The translations under genes were made by a program, and so were the position numbers. A model generated the notes under the pieces. The model was not told where the DNA came from. It saw nothing but the letters and a program-made list of their open reading frames with translations, and ran no database searches. From Plasmodium malariae (taxonomy: Eukaryota > Apicomplexa > Aconoidasida > Haemosporida > Plasmodiidae), in assembly GCF_900090045.1 (NCBI RefSeq), contig NC_041786.1:687501-751500 (forward strand): 64,000 nucleotides of DNA. The letters run 5' to 3'. Every line of letters starts with the position of its first letter. Positions within the stretch are counted from its first letter, which is position 1. Positions 13,137-26,600 of this stretch are shown here, piece after piece.

Positions 13137-14353
13137 GAAGAAAAGAACCAAGAGGCAACAAACAGAACTTAAGACATTCAAAGAGAGGTGTAACTGGAGG
13201 CACAGTCCAAGTACTTAAGATGTAACAAATAGAACGTATAAAAAATGTAGTTATGCACAAGGCAAAATTAACGAAAATTCTTATGTGCTTATGCTCAATA
13301 CTATTGTAATGAAATATGCAATTCATCACGAGCTGATCGAGCTGATACAAGCGTTCTTCCTCTTTGTATGTGTAAAATATAATATGATGTGTTTATTTTA
13401 TTTTATTTTATTTTATTTATTTTTTTTTTTTAGCATTTTATAATAAAAAATACGACTACAAAAAAAGAAATTGTAAGAGAAATGCAAGAGATGCATATAA
13501 AAAAGTAAATAATTTTTGAATGTAAAAAAAAAGAAAGTCATTGAATAGCATAAATAAAAAATAAGAGTATGAAAAATTAAAAAAAAAATAAAGAAAAAAA
13601 ACACGTAACAAAATTCAATAAATTCAATAAAAATAAAGAAAATTTTGAAAAATATATGTACACTACGCCTTTCTAAGTTTGATCTTTTATGCTATTTTTC
13701 TTTTTTTTACATATTTTATGTTAATTCTTTTTTTTTTTTTTTTTTCTTTGTTTTTTTACCGTATCTTTAATTTTTTGCTTTTTCCTGACCTTCATTTTCC
13801 CCTCAATAGTTAAGTTTTTGTCATTAGTAGTTTGTTCTTTTCCATCTATATGAAAATTCTATTTTTTTTTTTTTTTTTTTTTTTTTTCTTTGTGATATGA
13901 AAATAAATTGCGCTTATTGTTATTAAAAAGGAGCTAATAGTACTCCTATTATTCCTTTTTTATGACATAAATACGTATATATATATATATATATATATAC
14001 ATATGTACAAATATTCACAAGTACACATATACATATGTTACATTTTTTACACGAATTTCACGAAAGCCTCTTTTATTTTTTTTTAGTAATTAAATTTGAA
14101 GAGATAATTAAAAACGTTATAAAATTTTATTCATTTATATATAGAAAACATTTTTATAGGACAATAATTCATTAACTATATTTTTTTAATAATAGTAAAA
14201 TATTAAGTGATTACACTTATTGCTTTATTATTTGTTTAAAACTTTTACGAATTTACAAGGATAAGTATTCATCTCTGTTAAATAGAAAGATCTGCGCACA
14301 AGAATCCACCAGCACTCACATATGTATGTAAGTGAGCATACGTTGTGTACATG

Positions 14354-14394
<41 letters not shown>

Positions 14395-14692
14395 CTCACG
14401 ACGATATCCCAATTCTTAGTGGCTTGCTTAATATTGTTTTTGAAAAAATATAAGAATTAATTCTTATAAACAGAGTCTTTTTAATGGCGTACACATGGTG
14501 CATGCAAATTTAGACGCTTTATATTTTTATAAAATTTTTCCATTTTTTCTTTTTTTTTTTTTCATCTTTTCATTTTTTTTTTTTTTTTTTTTTTTATGAC
14601 ACAGTTGTGCCTCAAAATTTTATATCCCTTCTATCAAGCTATCCATTTGAATTTTTTAAACTGATGATATATATTTTTATCTTTATATAAAA

Positions 14693-16444
14693 ATGTCTAA
14701 TGAAGAATATGATCATCTTTATAAAATAATTTTAGTTGGAGATGCAACTGTAGGTAAAATAAAAAAAAAAAAAAAAAAAAAAAGAGCAAAGGAAAAAAGG
14801 AGAAAGTTATACATGTATGTCGCTATATCGTATGCCACATTATCCACTTGCCTATTAAAATATATACGTCCATATATATGTGCATACACATATGTGTATA
14901 TATATCACTTCATACCTCCTCCATGTTACACATAATTGCACATTTATGTTTATCTTGTTTAGGAAAGACACATTTACTATCGAGATATATAAGGGGATCA
15001 CTTCCCAGTGTTGCAAAAGCAACAATTGGTAAAAACAGAAGAGCAAAAAAGAAAAATAACAGTAACAATAGCAATAAGAAAAACAAAAACAATAACAAAA
15101 ATAAAAACAACAATAAAAACAAAAACAAAAATAAAAACAAAAACAAAAATAAAAACAAAAATAAAAACAAAAACAAAAATAAAAACAAAAACAAAAATAA
15201 AAACAAAAACAAAAATAAAAACAAAAACAAAAATAAAAACGATAAAAATAGCAAAAAGTTCATTGATACAAATTGAGAACCATTTAACCTGACAAAGCAA
15301 TAATGTTTTCTACCTATACGTCCTTGTATCCAATTTTTTTTTTTTTTTTTTTTTATTATTTTTTCCTTCCATTCAGGTGTTGAATTTGCTACTAGAACCA
15401 TCCCCTTAGCGGTGGGTGGGACCGTAAAGGCGCAGGTACCATTTAAAAAAAAAGTGTGTTTAAGTCTGATTTTACATTTTAGTTATATTTATTTTTAAAT
15501 ATCTATCACGTTCAGGACGTTTATTTTATTTTTTTATTTCGTATTTCTAATTTTTTTGATTTCGTATTTCTAATTTTTTTATTTCGTATTTCTAATTTTT
15601 TTGATTTCGTATTTCTAATTTTTTTTATTTTCGTATTTTTTATTTGTTTTACCTTTTTATGTGGTTGTGTATTCATAGATATGGGACACTGCGGGGCAGG
15701 AAAGATATAGGAGTATAACAAGTGCCCATTACAGAAGAAGCGCAGGGGCTATATTAGTGTATGACATAACTAAGAGAAAAACGTTCTTAAGTATTTCTAA
15801 ATGGCTAGAAGAAATTAGGCAAAATGCGGATAAAGACATTGTAATTATGCTAGTGGGGAATAAAGTAGATATTACTGAGAAAGATGAAAGCAAAAGAAAG
15901 GTAAGCCCACAGTTCTGAGGGTGCTCATGTACATATAGTAGTACATACACATGTGTACTTATTATATGTATATATATACACGTACATACATACATATATA
16001 CATATACTTACATGCATACATGCACATACACATACCCATACACATACCCATACACATACACATACCCATACCCATACACATACCCATACACATACACATA
16101 CCCATACACATACCCATACACATACACATATTTACGTACACGTGTACACTGCCTTAATACAGGTTACATATGAACAGGGAGCAAGTTTCGCTAGGGAAAA
16201 TAATTTATTTTTCGCGGAGGCTTCGGCCGTATCAAAACTTAATGTAAAACATATATTTGAAAATCTATTACAAGAAATATATAATAACAGGTTAAAGAAT
16301 AATAACAGGAGCTTCAGTACTCGCAGTGGTGCTACTTATGACAGCGCAATACAGCTAACTAAGGCGCGGAGTATAATCAAGTTAAATGACATAAAAGACA
16401 ATGAAAGTGAAGACGATAATAAAAACAAAATGAAATGCTGCTGA
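14693..16444 (+). CDS. RAB11B: Small GTPase Rab11b
   Basis: A Rab GTPase of the Rab11 group, which directs recycling-endosome and Golgi-derived vesicles. In Plasmodium, Rab11 proteins are linked to assembly of the inner membrane complex. Exons: 14693-14753, 14963-15028, 15377-15435, 15679-15900, 16163-16444. All four introns begin GT and end AG and the frame is kept, giving 229 residues. Motifs: P-loop GDATVGKT near residue 15 (split by intron 1; Ala-Thr replaces the usual Ser-Gly), switch I TIGVEFATR typical of Rab11, [11 protein letters not shown] in switch II, NKVD, and EASA. The C-terminal CC is the expected double geranylgeranylation site. 'b' is chosen over Rab11a because of the divergent P-loop and remembered gene order; Rab11a remains possible. 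Every intron except the first carries a tandem repeat. Confidence 0.92.
15051..15250. repeat. Rab11b intron 2: AAAAAC/AAAAAT repeat
   Basis: About 200 bp of 6-bp units, mainly AAAAAC and AAAAAT, within the second intron. Several frames stay open across it and read as K, N and T, so naive translation would run on past the splice site. Confidence 0.88.
15536..15640. repeat. Rab11b intron 3: 22-23-bp repeat
   Basis: Units of the form TTTCGTATTTCTAATTTTTT followed by TGA or TA, about four and a half copies, inside the third intron. Confidence 0.82.
16015..16132. repeat. Rab11b intron 4: CATACA/CATACC repeat
   Basis: 6-bp units, CATACA mixed with CATACC, about 19 copies, ending shortly before the AG of exon 5. 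Read as alternating H/T or I/P/H residues. Confidence 0.85.
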
Positions 16445-16876
16445 TTCGGGGAAACAGCTTCATCTGATGAGCTTATATACTCATATATATATACGTATAA
16501 ATGTACATATATACATGTATATATATGTGTGTATATTTAGTACACGGGTAAGTTAATTTAGAAGTTTCCTTCATCCCCTTATGGTATGTGTGCCAATTAA
16601 TTTTTTTTTTTTTTTTTTTGAAAAATTATGAACATGTTCATGTGTTTATTATATTTTCTTTTTGTCATTTATTATGACAACAAATTTTCATTTTTTTCAT
16701 ACATTTGTCTAACTTCATTGTTAAGCAATTAATTATTTGATTAGAAGTACGGTATTTTCGTATTTCACTATTTGTTGAATAATTTTTTTTTATAAATATG
16801 CTTGTGCATTGATTTCATCCTTTACCCCCACTTGCTTATCTGTTATATGTTATTCATTATAACTTTATTATTCTTT

Positions 16877-16907
<31 letters not shown>

Positions 16908-17684
16908 GTCGCAAATAAAATTACACTATTCATGTGCTATGTACTTGTATATATTTTTTTTAATTTATTCATATATTTTTCAAAAGTAATTAAACTTTAA
17001 TTTTTGCCATTTTCCTAATTATTTTAATTTTTTTTTCCCCCCCGCTTTTTCACTGTAATATAAATTATTATCATTTAATGAATAAAGGAATGAGTATGCA
17101 GACATGTATGTATAAAGTATAAAGCATTTACTATAGTTATCCTTCGAAACTGAATATTTTTGGAAAGATAAATTCTTATATGTATTGAATTTTGGTACTG
17201 CTCGTTATACCTTTTTATTTTTTTTTTTTTTTATTTCCTCAGCTCATACCCATCTACATTTCTCCCTTAACTTCTTAAAAAAAAATTCCACTAAAAATTT
17301 TCGTTAAAAAATATAATTAAAGTAAAAAATGCTGGTTACTATCCGATGAAGATTAAAAATAGTACCACCAGAAATCGCAGTGTGGGAAAATAGTATACCA
17401 CTGCATATAAATAGTTTAATTTTTTTTTTCTCTTTTTCCTTTTTTTTTTAAAACTCTTGAAATGGAATATTGTAGGATGTTTTTTAAATAACGTGGGTGC
17501 AAAATTTTAACAAAACTATTGAAATTAAATTTCCTTTTTTATTTTTATTTCTCCATATTCCCATATCGTATTTGTTCTTAGACAAAATATGGGCAAGGGA
17601 ATGGACAACAGAATGGGCTGAGGATTGAGCAAATATACGCAAAAATGAACACAAAGAAAAAAATATTGAAAAATTACAAGTGAC

Positions 17685-17717
<33 letters not shown>

Positions 17718-19880
17718 ATATATGATAAATGATATATGATAAATGATATATGATAAATGGAAAATAATATTTCGACCTAGATGATAGCTCAATATATACC
17801 ATGAACACAAAATGGGATTACTGAAAAATATTTTTTTTTTACAAATATTGCAGATGTGTCTTTTTGTCAAAAACGTACTTACTATTTCATGCATATTTTA
17901 TTATAGCACTTGCATGAATGTGTAACTGTTTACGAATATTATATATCTTCTCATTAAATTATTGTTTAGGCATAATTTTGTTCATGCATAAAAAACAAAA
18001 AGAAAAGGCTAGTATAACACTTTCACTTTTTCTATCACCCTCATTTAGGTCATTGCTTTTTATATAATGCTTGTCATATATAAATATATATATGTATGTA
18101 CATATAAGCATACATACATACAACAAGATACCATAAAACGGGGCAAGCACCCGCTTATTGCAGAATTCGCTAAAAAGCTTATGGGTATACATTACTTTCA
18201 AGCAGCTGTATATTTTATGATCTTCTGAATAAAATACAAAACAACGTTTTTTCAATCTATAAAGTGCTTAATCCCTTGCCAACGGTTTTAACATAACATG
18301 TGCTTATTTGTATTACATAAATTTTAAAAAAATATAATGAAGTAAAAAAAAAAAAAAAAATAAAATGAAAACAAAATAAAATGAAAATAAAGTGAAAATA
18401 AAGTGAAAATAAAATGAAAATAAAAAGAAAATAAAGTGAAAATAAAGTGAAAATAAAATGAAAATAAAATGAAAATAAAGTGAAAATAAAGTGAAAATAA
18501 AATGAAAATAAAAGTAAAATAATTATGAATTATACATTATTTTTCATAACATTATTGACCAAAGGATACTAAACTAAGTTTTCATATGGAAAAAAAAAAG
18601 AATTCCCTTTTGGAAAGTTAATCAAATGTTTATATTTTTTTTTTTTTTTTTAAATAAAATAATATATTTTTATGTATACCTATTACGTGTATGTATTGAT
18701 TCGCATAACTTGCTACGTTGTATATTTGGCTATTTTGTATTGTTTTTTTCCATTCTTTTTATTTGCCTTCTCTTTTTAACATTTTTAATTTATTTGCCTT
18801 GTACTTTTTTCTTTTTGTTTTTTCTTTCTACGTTTTTCTTTTTCTTTATTCTTTCTACGTTTTTCTTTTTCTTTATTCTTTCTGTTTTTTTCTTTTTTTT
18901 TCTGCTTTTTTCTTTTCCTTTATTCTTTTTTCTTTTTTCTTTTTTCTTTTTCTTTATTCTTTTTTCCATTTCTTTATTCTTTTTTCCTTTTTTTTATTCT
19001 TTTTTCCTTTTCTTTATTCTTTTTTCCTTTTCTTTATTCTTTTTTCCATTTCTTTATTCTTTTTTCCTTACGGCTATTCTTTTTCTTTTCAAACAAGTCT
19101 TATATGTATAGCGTTTCCCTTAGTATCTTCTTTCTGCTAAGAGCTCAAAATAATAAAACAAATCGGATGTAAGATACATTCTGTATACAGCACATTTGTT
19201 TTATTTTATTTTTATTTTTTTATGAAACTTGCTTTTATTATATTATTTCATTTTATGGTCAAACAGAATAATATATCTTATGGTGTATTTTATAAACTTG
19301 AAGTTCACTTTTTAGAGGAACCGGTAAGGTAAAAAAGGGAAGCTTCATTTTAAAATTAGGACAGGAAGGTGTACATATGCGTATATACATACATGCATAC
19401 GTATAAATATATGTATATTTACACATGTTTGTGTATATATATATATATATATATATGCGTAGGAATATATTTCCTTTTCAGGATCTACGTTTTTAGAGGC
19501 TATTTTTGGCCGCACGTACGCCATGTTTTATTCTTTTGTTTTACCATTTCATAGTAATTTTGTTTCACTAACTTACCGCTTTCCCGTGCATTATTTGATC
19601 ATCTTATATATTTATTAACTGTTCATTTGTTTTTCCTCCAATCGCATATACCATAGGCACAAGTGTGAGTATGCGTTGTATAGCTTTCGTGCGTCTTATC
19701 GTTAACTGAGTGTGCATATTTTGCCCTTTTAAGGAGCAAATAAAAACACGTAAAGTAAAAAATACATGCACGTGTATGTATGCACTGGAAGGCGTAGCTA
19801 GCTAAAAAGAAAAAAAAAAAAAAAAAAAATTAAACAAAATAAAGAGAAAAACAGAACAAACCAAGCAAACTGAATAAACA
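16445..19880. other. 3.4-kb intergenic region with low-complexity tracts
   Basis: Lies between Rab11b and DBR1, both on the plus strand, so it contains the 3' UTR of the first and the promoter of the second. It holds a TGATAAATGATA-like tract (17690-17760), an 11-bp array (18363-18515) and a T-rich CTTTTT tract (18780-19080). Two minus-strand frames, 17484-17894 and 17959-18255, are not recognisable. The first contains donor-like and acceptor-like sites and is discussed in the findings. Confidence 0.5.
18363..18515. repeat. 11-bp tandem repeat (AAAATAAAGTG / AAAATAAAATG)
   Basis: About 14 copies with two variants (GTG or ATG at the end) interspersed. Noncoding. Confidence 0.85.
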
Positions 19881-19990
19881 AATTGACTAACAAATTGACT
19901 AACAAATTGACTAACAAATTGACTAACAAATTAACTAACAAATTAACTAACAAATTAACTAACAAATTAACTAACAAATTGACTAACAAC
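19881..19990. repeat. 12-bp repeat directly before the DBR1 start codon
   Basis: Nine copies of AAATTGACTAAC or AAATTAACTAAC: about four of the first kind, four of the second, then the first again. The last copy ends just before ATG at 19991. The array is open in the DBR1 frame (reading TNKL) back to a TGA at 19871, but contains no ATG. Confidence 0.9.
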
Positions 19991-21955
19991 ATGATTGTAG
20001 CGATTGTGGGGTGCACGCACGGAGAGCTGAACTTAATTTACTCAACCTTGGAAAAAATAGAAGAGGATAATAATTTTAAGGTGGACCTTCTAATATGCTG
20101 TGGGGACTTTGAGTGCGTACGATATAGTGTAGATAACGAATGTTTGAATGTACCGAATAAATATAAAAAAGAGCAAAATGATTTTAAGGACTATTATACA
20201 GGGAAAAAAAAAGCTAAGGTATTAACAATATTTGTGGGGGGAAATCATGAAGCAGTGAACGTTTTGAAGCAACTGTATTATGGTGGATGGGTTGCACCAA
20301 ATATATATTTTTTAGGATATTCAAATGTACATAATATAAATAATTTAAGAATATGTAGTCTTAGTGGTATATATAAAAAATACAATTATTACAAAAAATA
20401 TAGTGAATGGTACCCCTATACGGATATAACCAAAGTAAGTGCATATCATATACGTAAATATGAAATAGAAAAATTAAAATTAATAAAAGAAAAAATAGAT
20501 ATTGTAATAACACATGATTGGCCAAATAATATAGAAAAACATGGTGATATCAATGAATTACTTAGAAGGAAATTTCATTTTCAGTCAGATGTATATAATA
20601 ATACATTAGGAAACCCACATACAGAAATATTATTAAATAAATTAAAACCATATTTTTGGTTTGCAGCTCATTTACATGTTAAGTATTCTGCAATTTATGT
20701 ACATAATGATAAAATGAATTATACTCGTTTCCTCTCTTTAGATAAAGCAGAACAGAATAAACATTTTATACAAATTTTAAATATTGAAAAAAGAAATGAT
20801 ATGCTGCACCTTAACTTTGACCACCTACCCAAAATTTTCGGTACATATCACAATATTAGTATTAATAATAGTAGTAGTAATAGTAATAACCATCATGGGA
20901 AAGGGCATAATTTTGGTGTAGACTATGAAGAGATGCTACAGCATATGGAGGATATTCAGAGGGGAGAAACTGCAGCTGTGGAAGGGGAAAGTCAAGAGGT
21001 AGTAACAGGTGGAGGAGGGACAGATAACAAATATAATAATGATAACACTGATGTTATGGTGGGAGAAGAGAATGAAAAGGAGGAATTGGTTGTAATAGAT
21101 AAGGACGACCAGAGAAGTAATCAGATGGGTATTAAGAAAGGTATGAATGATGGCATAAAGGTGTGCATAAATGATCATATAAAGGAACACATGGAAGATG
21201 GTACAGAAGATGGTACCGAAGACGGTGTTGGCCAAAAAGAAGAAACAACAAATGATGAGGAGAACGTAAACAATAACAATTCAAATAAAGAGAGTGACGA
21301 GGATATAAACCATGAAGAACTTAATAAGTTTTTAGAGAAAGAGGAAGAGGAATTATTAGAAGATATTAGTATGAATGAAAAAAAAAAATATTATTTATGT
21401 TATGATATGGAATGGTTAGCAATACTAAAAGCGAATCATAACCTTATCTCAATCAGTAGTGACAAAGATTACAATTTAGAAAAATTGAAGTACCCATCAA
21501 AAGAAGACTTTGAATATATTAAAACGAAATTAAAAAATATAGAAAAAATTACTATTAATGAAAAAGATTATTATTTAGTTCATGGATATACCAATCCCAA
21601 TTATAAAAATTTATGTGCACAGAGACAATTTTTTTTAGATCGATTTGAATTTGAGGAACTGAGTATTTATAATGAATCCGAAATGGACTTTTTTACCGAA
21701 GAAATGAAAAGGTTGGAAGCGACAGATGCAAGTGAAGCTATTGATGCAAGTGAAGCTATTGATGCAAGTGAAGCTATTGATGCAAGTGAAGCCATTGATG
21801 CGAATGAAGCCATTGATACGAGTGAAGCAATTGATACGAGTGAAGCAATTGATACGAGTGAAGCAATTGATACGAGTGAAGCAATTGAAGGTACTTTGAA
21901 AAATGTCGAAAATTTAAATGAGCCTGGGGAAGTATGCTCGAGTATGGACAACTGA
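19991..21955 (+). CDS. DBR1: RNA lariat debranching enzyme DBR1
   Basis: Cuts the 2'-5' branch of excised intron lariats so they can be degraded; a nuclear metallophosphoesterase. Single exon, 654 residues. Metal-site motifs in order: GCTHGELNLIY at residue 7 (the DBR1-type GC.HG instead of GD.H), CCGDF, FVGGNHEAVN, GGWVAPNIYFLG, THDWP and AHLHVK. The C-terminal DBR1 domain is recognisable from DMEWLAILKA onward. Between the two domains lies an acidic, Asn-rich insertion of about 160 residues that other eukaryotes lack. A hexapeptide repeat (DASEAI) sits near the C-terminus. The start is the ATG at 19991, because family homology begins at that Met and the upstream in-frame repeat has no ATG. 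In an intron-rich parasite genome the enzyme is likely essential (inference). Confidence 0.96.
   Translation: MIVAIVGCTHGELNLIYSTLEKIEEDNNFKVDLLICCGDFECVRYSVDNECLNVPNKYKKEQNDFKDYYTGKKKAKVLTIFVGGNHEAVNVLKQLYYGGWVAPNIYFLGYSNVHNINNLRICSLSGIYKKYNYYKKYSEWYPYTDITKVSAYHIRKYEIEKLKLIKEKIDIVITHDWPNNIEKHGDINELLRRKFHFQSDVYNNTLGNPHTEILLNKLKPYFWFAAHLHVKYSAIYVHNDKMNYTRFLSLDKAEQNKHFIQILNIEKRNDMLHLNFDHLPKIFGTYHNISINNSSSNSNNHHGKGHNFGVDYEEMLQHMEDIQRGETAAVEGESQEVVTGGGGTDNKYNNDNTDVMVGEENEKEELVVIDKDDQRSNQMGIKKGMNDGIKVCINDHIKEHMEDGTEDGTEDGVGQKEETTNDEENVNNNNSNKESDEDINHEELNKFLEKEEEELLEDISMNEKKKYYLCYDMEWLAILKANHNLISISSDKDYNLEKLKYPSKEDFEYIKTKLKNIEKITINEKDYYLVHGYTNPNYKNLCAQRQFFLDRFEFEELSIYNESEMDFFTEEMKRLEATDASEAIDASEAIDASEAIDASEAIDANEAIDTSEAIDTSEAIDTSEAIDTSEAIEGTLKNVENLNEPGEVCSSMDN
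21724..21890 (+). repeat. 18-bp coding repeat in DBR1 (DASEAI)
   Basis: About nine copies with a shift from GATGCAAGTGAAGCTATT to GATACGAGTGAAGCAATT, so the peptide changes from DASEAI to DTSEAI. Confidence 0.9.
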
Positions 21956-23641
<1,686 letters not shown>

Positions 23642-26600
23642 ATGAAGAGTAATCTGCGGGTCAGGTATAACATCCACTTTAATCGGAATCCATGCGCACT
23701 TACTCATGAAAAAACAAACGAAAAAATAAAAACAAACGCAAACACAATAACAAACACAATAACAAAAACGCAAAAATGTACATCGAAAAAGAAACATCCT
23801 TTGTACAAATGTAAAAAAGAAAAAAGCGAACTGAAAGGGCATTTACCACGGAAAGACACCACTCAACACATACAACATACAGAAGCAGAGAAACAGTCGA
23901 AAAAGAACGACAGTTATGTTAAAATATTAAGTAACGATAATGTAGAAAGTACACATTCGATGAGGATATCGAAAGGTAAGGAAGAAACACATAGCAAAAA
24001 TCAGAAAAAGGGAAGCAGAAAATTTGACTTCAAAAAATATTACCAAAGGGTTAACACCTGGCAGGAAAAAAGACGCGCCTATCCCTCCTACGAAAAGGAA
24101 AGGGAAAAAAATGATCTACAAATTGGAGAAATAAATGGCCTAAGAAATGGAAGAACAAATGGCCTAAGAAATGGAAGAATAAATGGCCTAAGAAATGGAA
24201 GAACAAATGGCCTAAGAAATGGAAGAATAAATGGCCTAAGAAATGGAAGAATAAATGGCCTAAAAAAAGTGCACAATAATTATGAATCCAAAAAGAAGGC
24301 AAAAAGAAAATGTGGTCCGTGTGAAAGCTCCTCTTATCGTCATAAAAGAAGCAAAGCAATAGAAAATAAATTAAGCGACAAAATAACTCAATGTAATAAC
24401 AAAAAAAATATTACAGAATTTACAAACAGGACCATAAACAATAAGATAAACACGCTCTGTTATGAAGAGGACAACCATAAAAGGGACAACAAGAACGAAA
24501 AGGAGGAAGGAACACGTATCATAATGAGGAGTAACAATAATTATGAAAACCAGATTTTTACAAGTCAATATGAGGATTGTAATTCACATATGAACGGTGC
24601 TAGTAATATAAAATTGGTCAAAAGTAATTATAATTATGACTACGATGAGAAGAAACACAATGACGGTTCTTTCCTCATTAATCATCTGATTAATAAGGTA
24701 AAAAATATATGCAAAGAAGAGGAAGGAAGGAATCCCAAAGATGTTCTTCAGATAAATTCAAGTGAAACATTCCTACAAAATGGAGGGAAATTAGCATATT
24801 CGAACAAGACATTAATAGACAGTTTTTCCAATTCGGACAATTTTGCCATTTCAAGCCATTTTTCCAATTCGGAAAACTTTGACTCATTCAGACGTTTTTC
24901 AAATAATCCTACTATTTTCATAAACTCCAATGAAACCAAATTATGTAACGTGGGGGGGAAAAGACCATGTTTTCATATACTAGACAAGGATTCAGTAAAA
25001 TTAGGCTATAATAATGTTGATACAAGAACTGGCACGATATCAAACTTTAATATGATGCTACCCCATCGGGAGAGCATCATACAGAGAGTAGAACAAAAGG
25101 AAAATGAGACGATGAAAAAGCTTATGGGTGATGCATGTGTGCATGGAGGGGGTGTGAATTGTGTAGCTAGCTGTGTAAATTTTCCACATTTAGAAAAAAA
25201 AAGAAAAAATAATAATAGTAATAGAGATGGTAATAGTAACAGTAATAGTAACAGTAATAGTAATAGTAACACTATTAGTAATAGTATTAGTAATAGTATT
25301 AGTAGTAGAAATGCTGATAGTAATAATCATAATTGTAATAGCGATAGTAATAACAACAATAATAGCAATAATAGTAACAGTAGTAATAATAATAATTCAA
25401 AGGGAGGTGCTTTCAAGGGGGCTTCTAACTACGATACGCATGACAATTCTAAAGGATCAGTTAAGACCAGCATATATAAAGAAAGGGGGAATGCTGTTCC
25501 AAATTGTGATGTAGGTAACTACGGTAATACTAACAGTTCAAGTAACGCTATTTTACAGATTAATAGCAAAATGTGTAATTATGAAAATTTCAATTTCTTA
25601 GATTACTCAAGCATTTATACGAACAATTCGCACTTATTACCTATTAAAAACCCTTTTAATTATATATTTAAAAGCGTTAAATTCTTTGACAATTTTAAAG
25701 AGGAAAATAAAAGAAGAGAAAACATAAAAAAGGAAATAGGGAAAAATTATTTTAAGACGCTTACTAATATGCATATGTACAAGAAAAATGCAAGCACTTT
25801 TGCATGTGATAACCTAGATACCTCTTCCACCTTGGTCATTAAAAAGAACACTCTTAAAAAAGCAAACGCAATTGTTATTGAAGGACAAAAATACTCTATT
25901 TTCCAAAAATTTAGAGGGGGTTTACAAAAGGAAAGACGTGATATGAACGGCCTTACGGAAAACTCTTCCCAATCTACAAATTTGAAAAACTCCTTCCACT
26001 GTACAAACTTGAGGCCGGAAGACAGACAAATATCCGATCTTAAAGAAAGCGGAGCAGACAGCAGAGTCGATCATATAAAAAGGGAAGAAAATAAGATAGA
26101 AGAAATTAATGAATCCTCTTGTGAAGAAGAGACAAATAATTTGACCACTTCCGTAGGCATAAACGAGATAGAAGTAGAAATGAAAGTAGAGAAGGAAGTA
26201 AAGACGGACATAGAGACAGAAGCAGAGACAGAAGCAGAGACAGAAGTGGAGAAAGAAGTAGAAACAGAAATAGAAATAGCAAGCGTAACAGAATTAGAAA
26301 TGAAAAAAACACAAATAGAGGGAGAAGTCGAGGGAGAGCAACCAAATTGCAGCAGCAGTTTCAGAAATGCCAACTTGGACAGAGACTTGTGGAGCTTAAA
26401 CAGACACAAAAAACTTCTTCACGTAGTAGAGAAAGAGATGAGCAATAATTTCGATATGTTTTTATGCTTATTTATAAAGTATGAAAAGAGAGAATCTTAT
26501 CTTCTTTGTTTAATTATTGACGAAGAGTTAACACAGCATTCTTTTTTTTACCAAAATTATATAAAACCAATGTTCGATGAATATAAAAAGTCGAAATATA

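Larger units (their letters stand above)
11360..14692. other. Divergent intergenic region between MPC1 and Rab11b
   Basis: The two genes point away from each other, so promoters of both should lie here. The stretch contains three tandem arrays (listed separately), long A/T runs, and a TA then TG dinucleotide tract at 14355-14393. A minus-strand open frame at 13027-13350 is partly made of the 12-bp repeat and resembles no family I know. Confidence 0.55.

Noticed and set aside
13027..13350. Minus-strand frame of 107 codons
   Set aside because: Half of it is the translated 12-bp repeat, and the rest has no recognisable motif or conserved look.
15953..16162. Open reading of His-Thr repeats joined to the end of Rab11b
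   Set aside because: This is intron 4 read through in frame; the GTAAG donor at 15901 and the AG before 16163 restore the Rab fold exactly.
17959..18255. Minus-strand frame of 98 codons (MKKRCFVFYSEDHK...)
   Set aside because: The middle part is a translated CATA/TA tract. The flanks look plausible, but there is no family match or second exon to support it.
18626..19140. Plus-strand frames of 140-161 codons, almost all Phe, Leu and Ser
   Set aside because: Pure product of a CTTTTT-rich tract.
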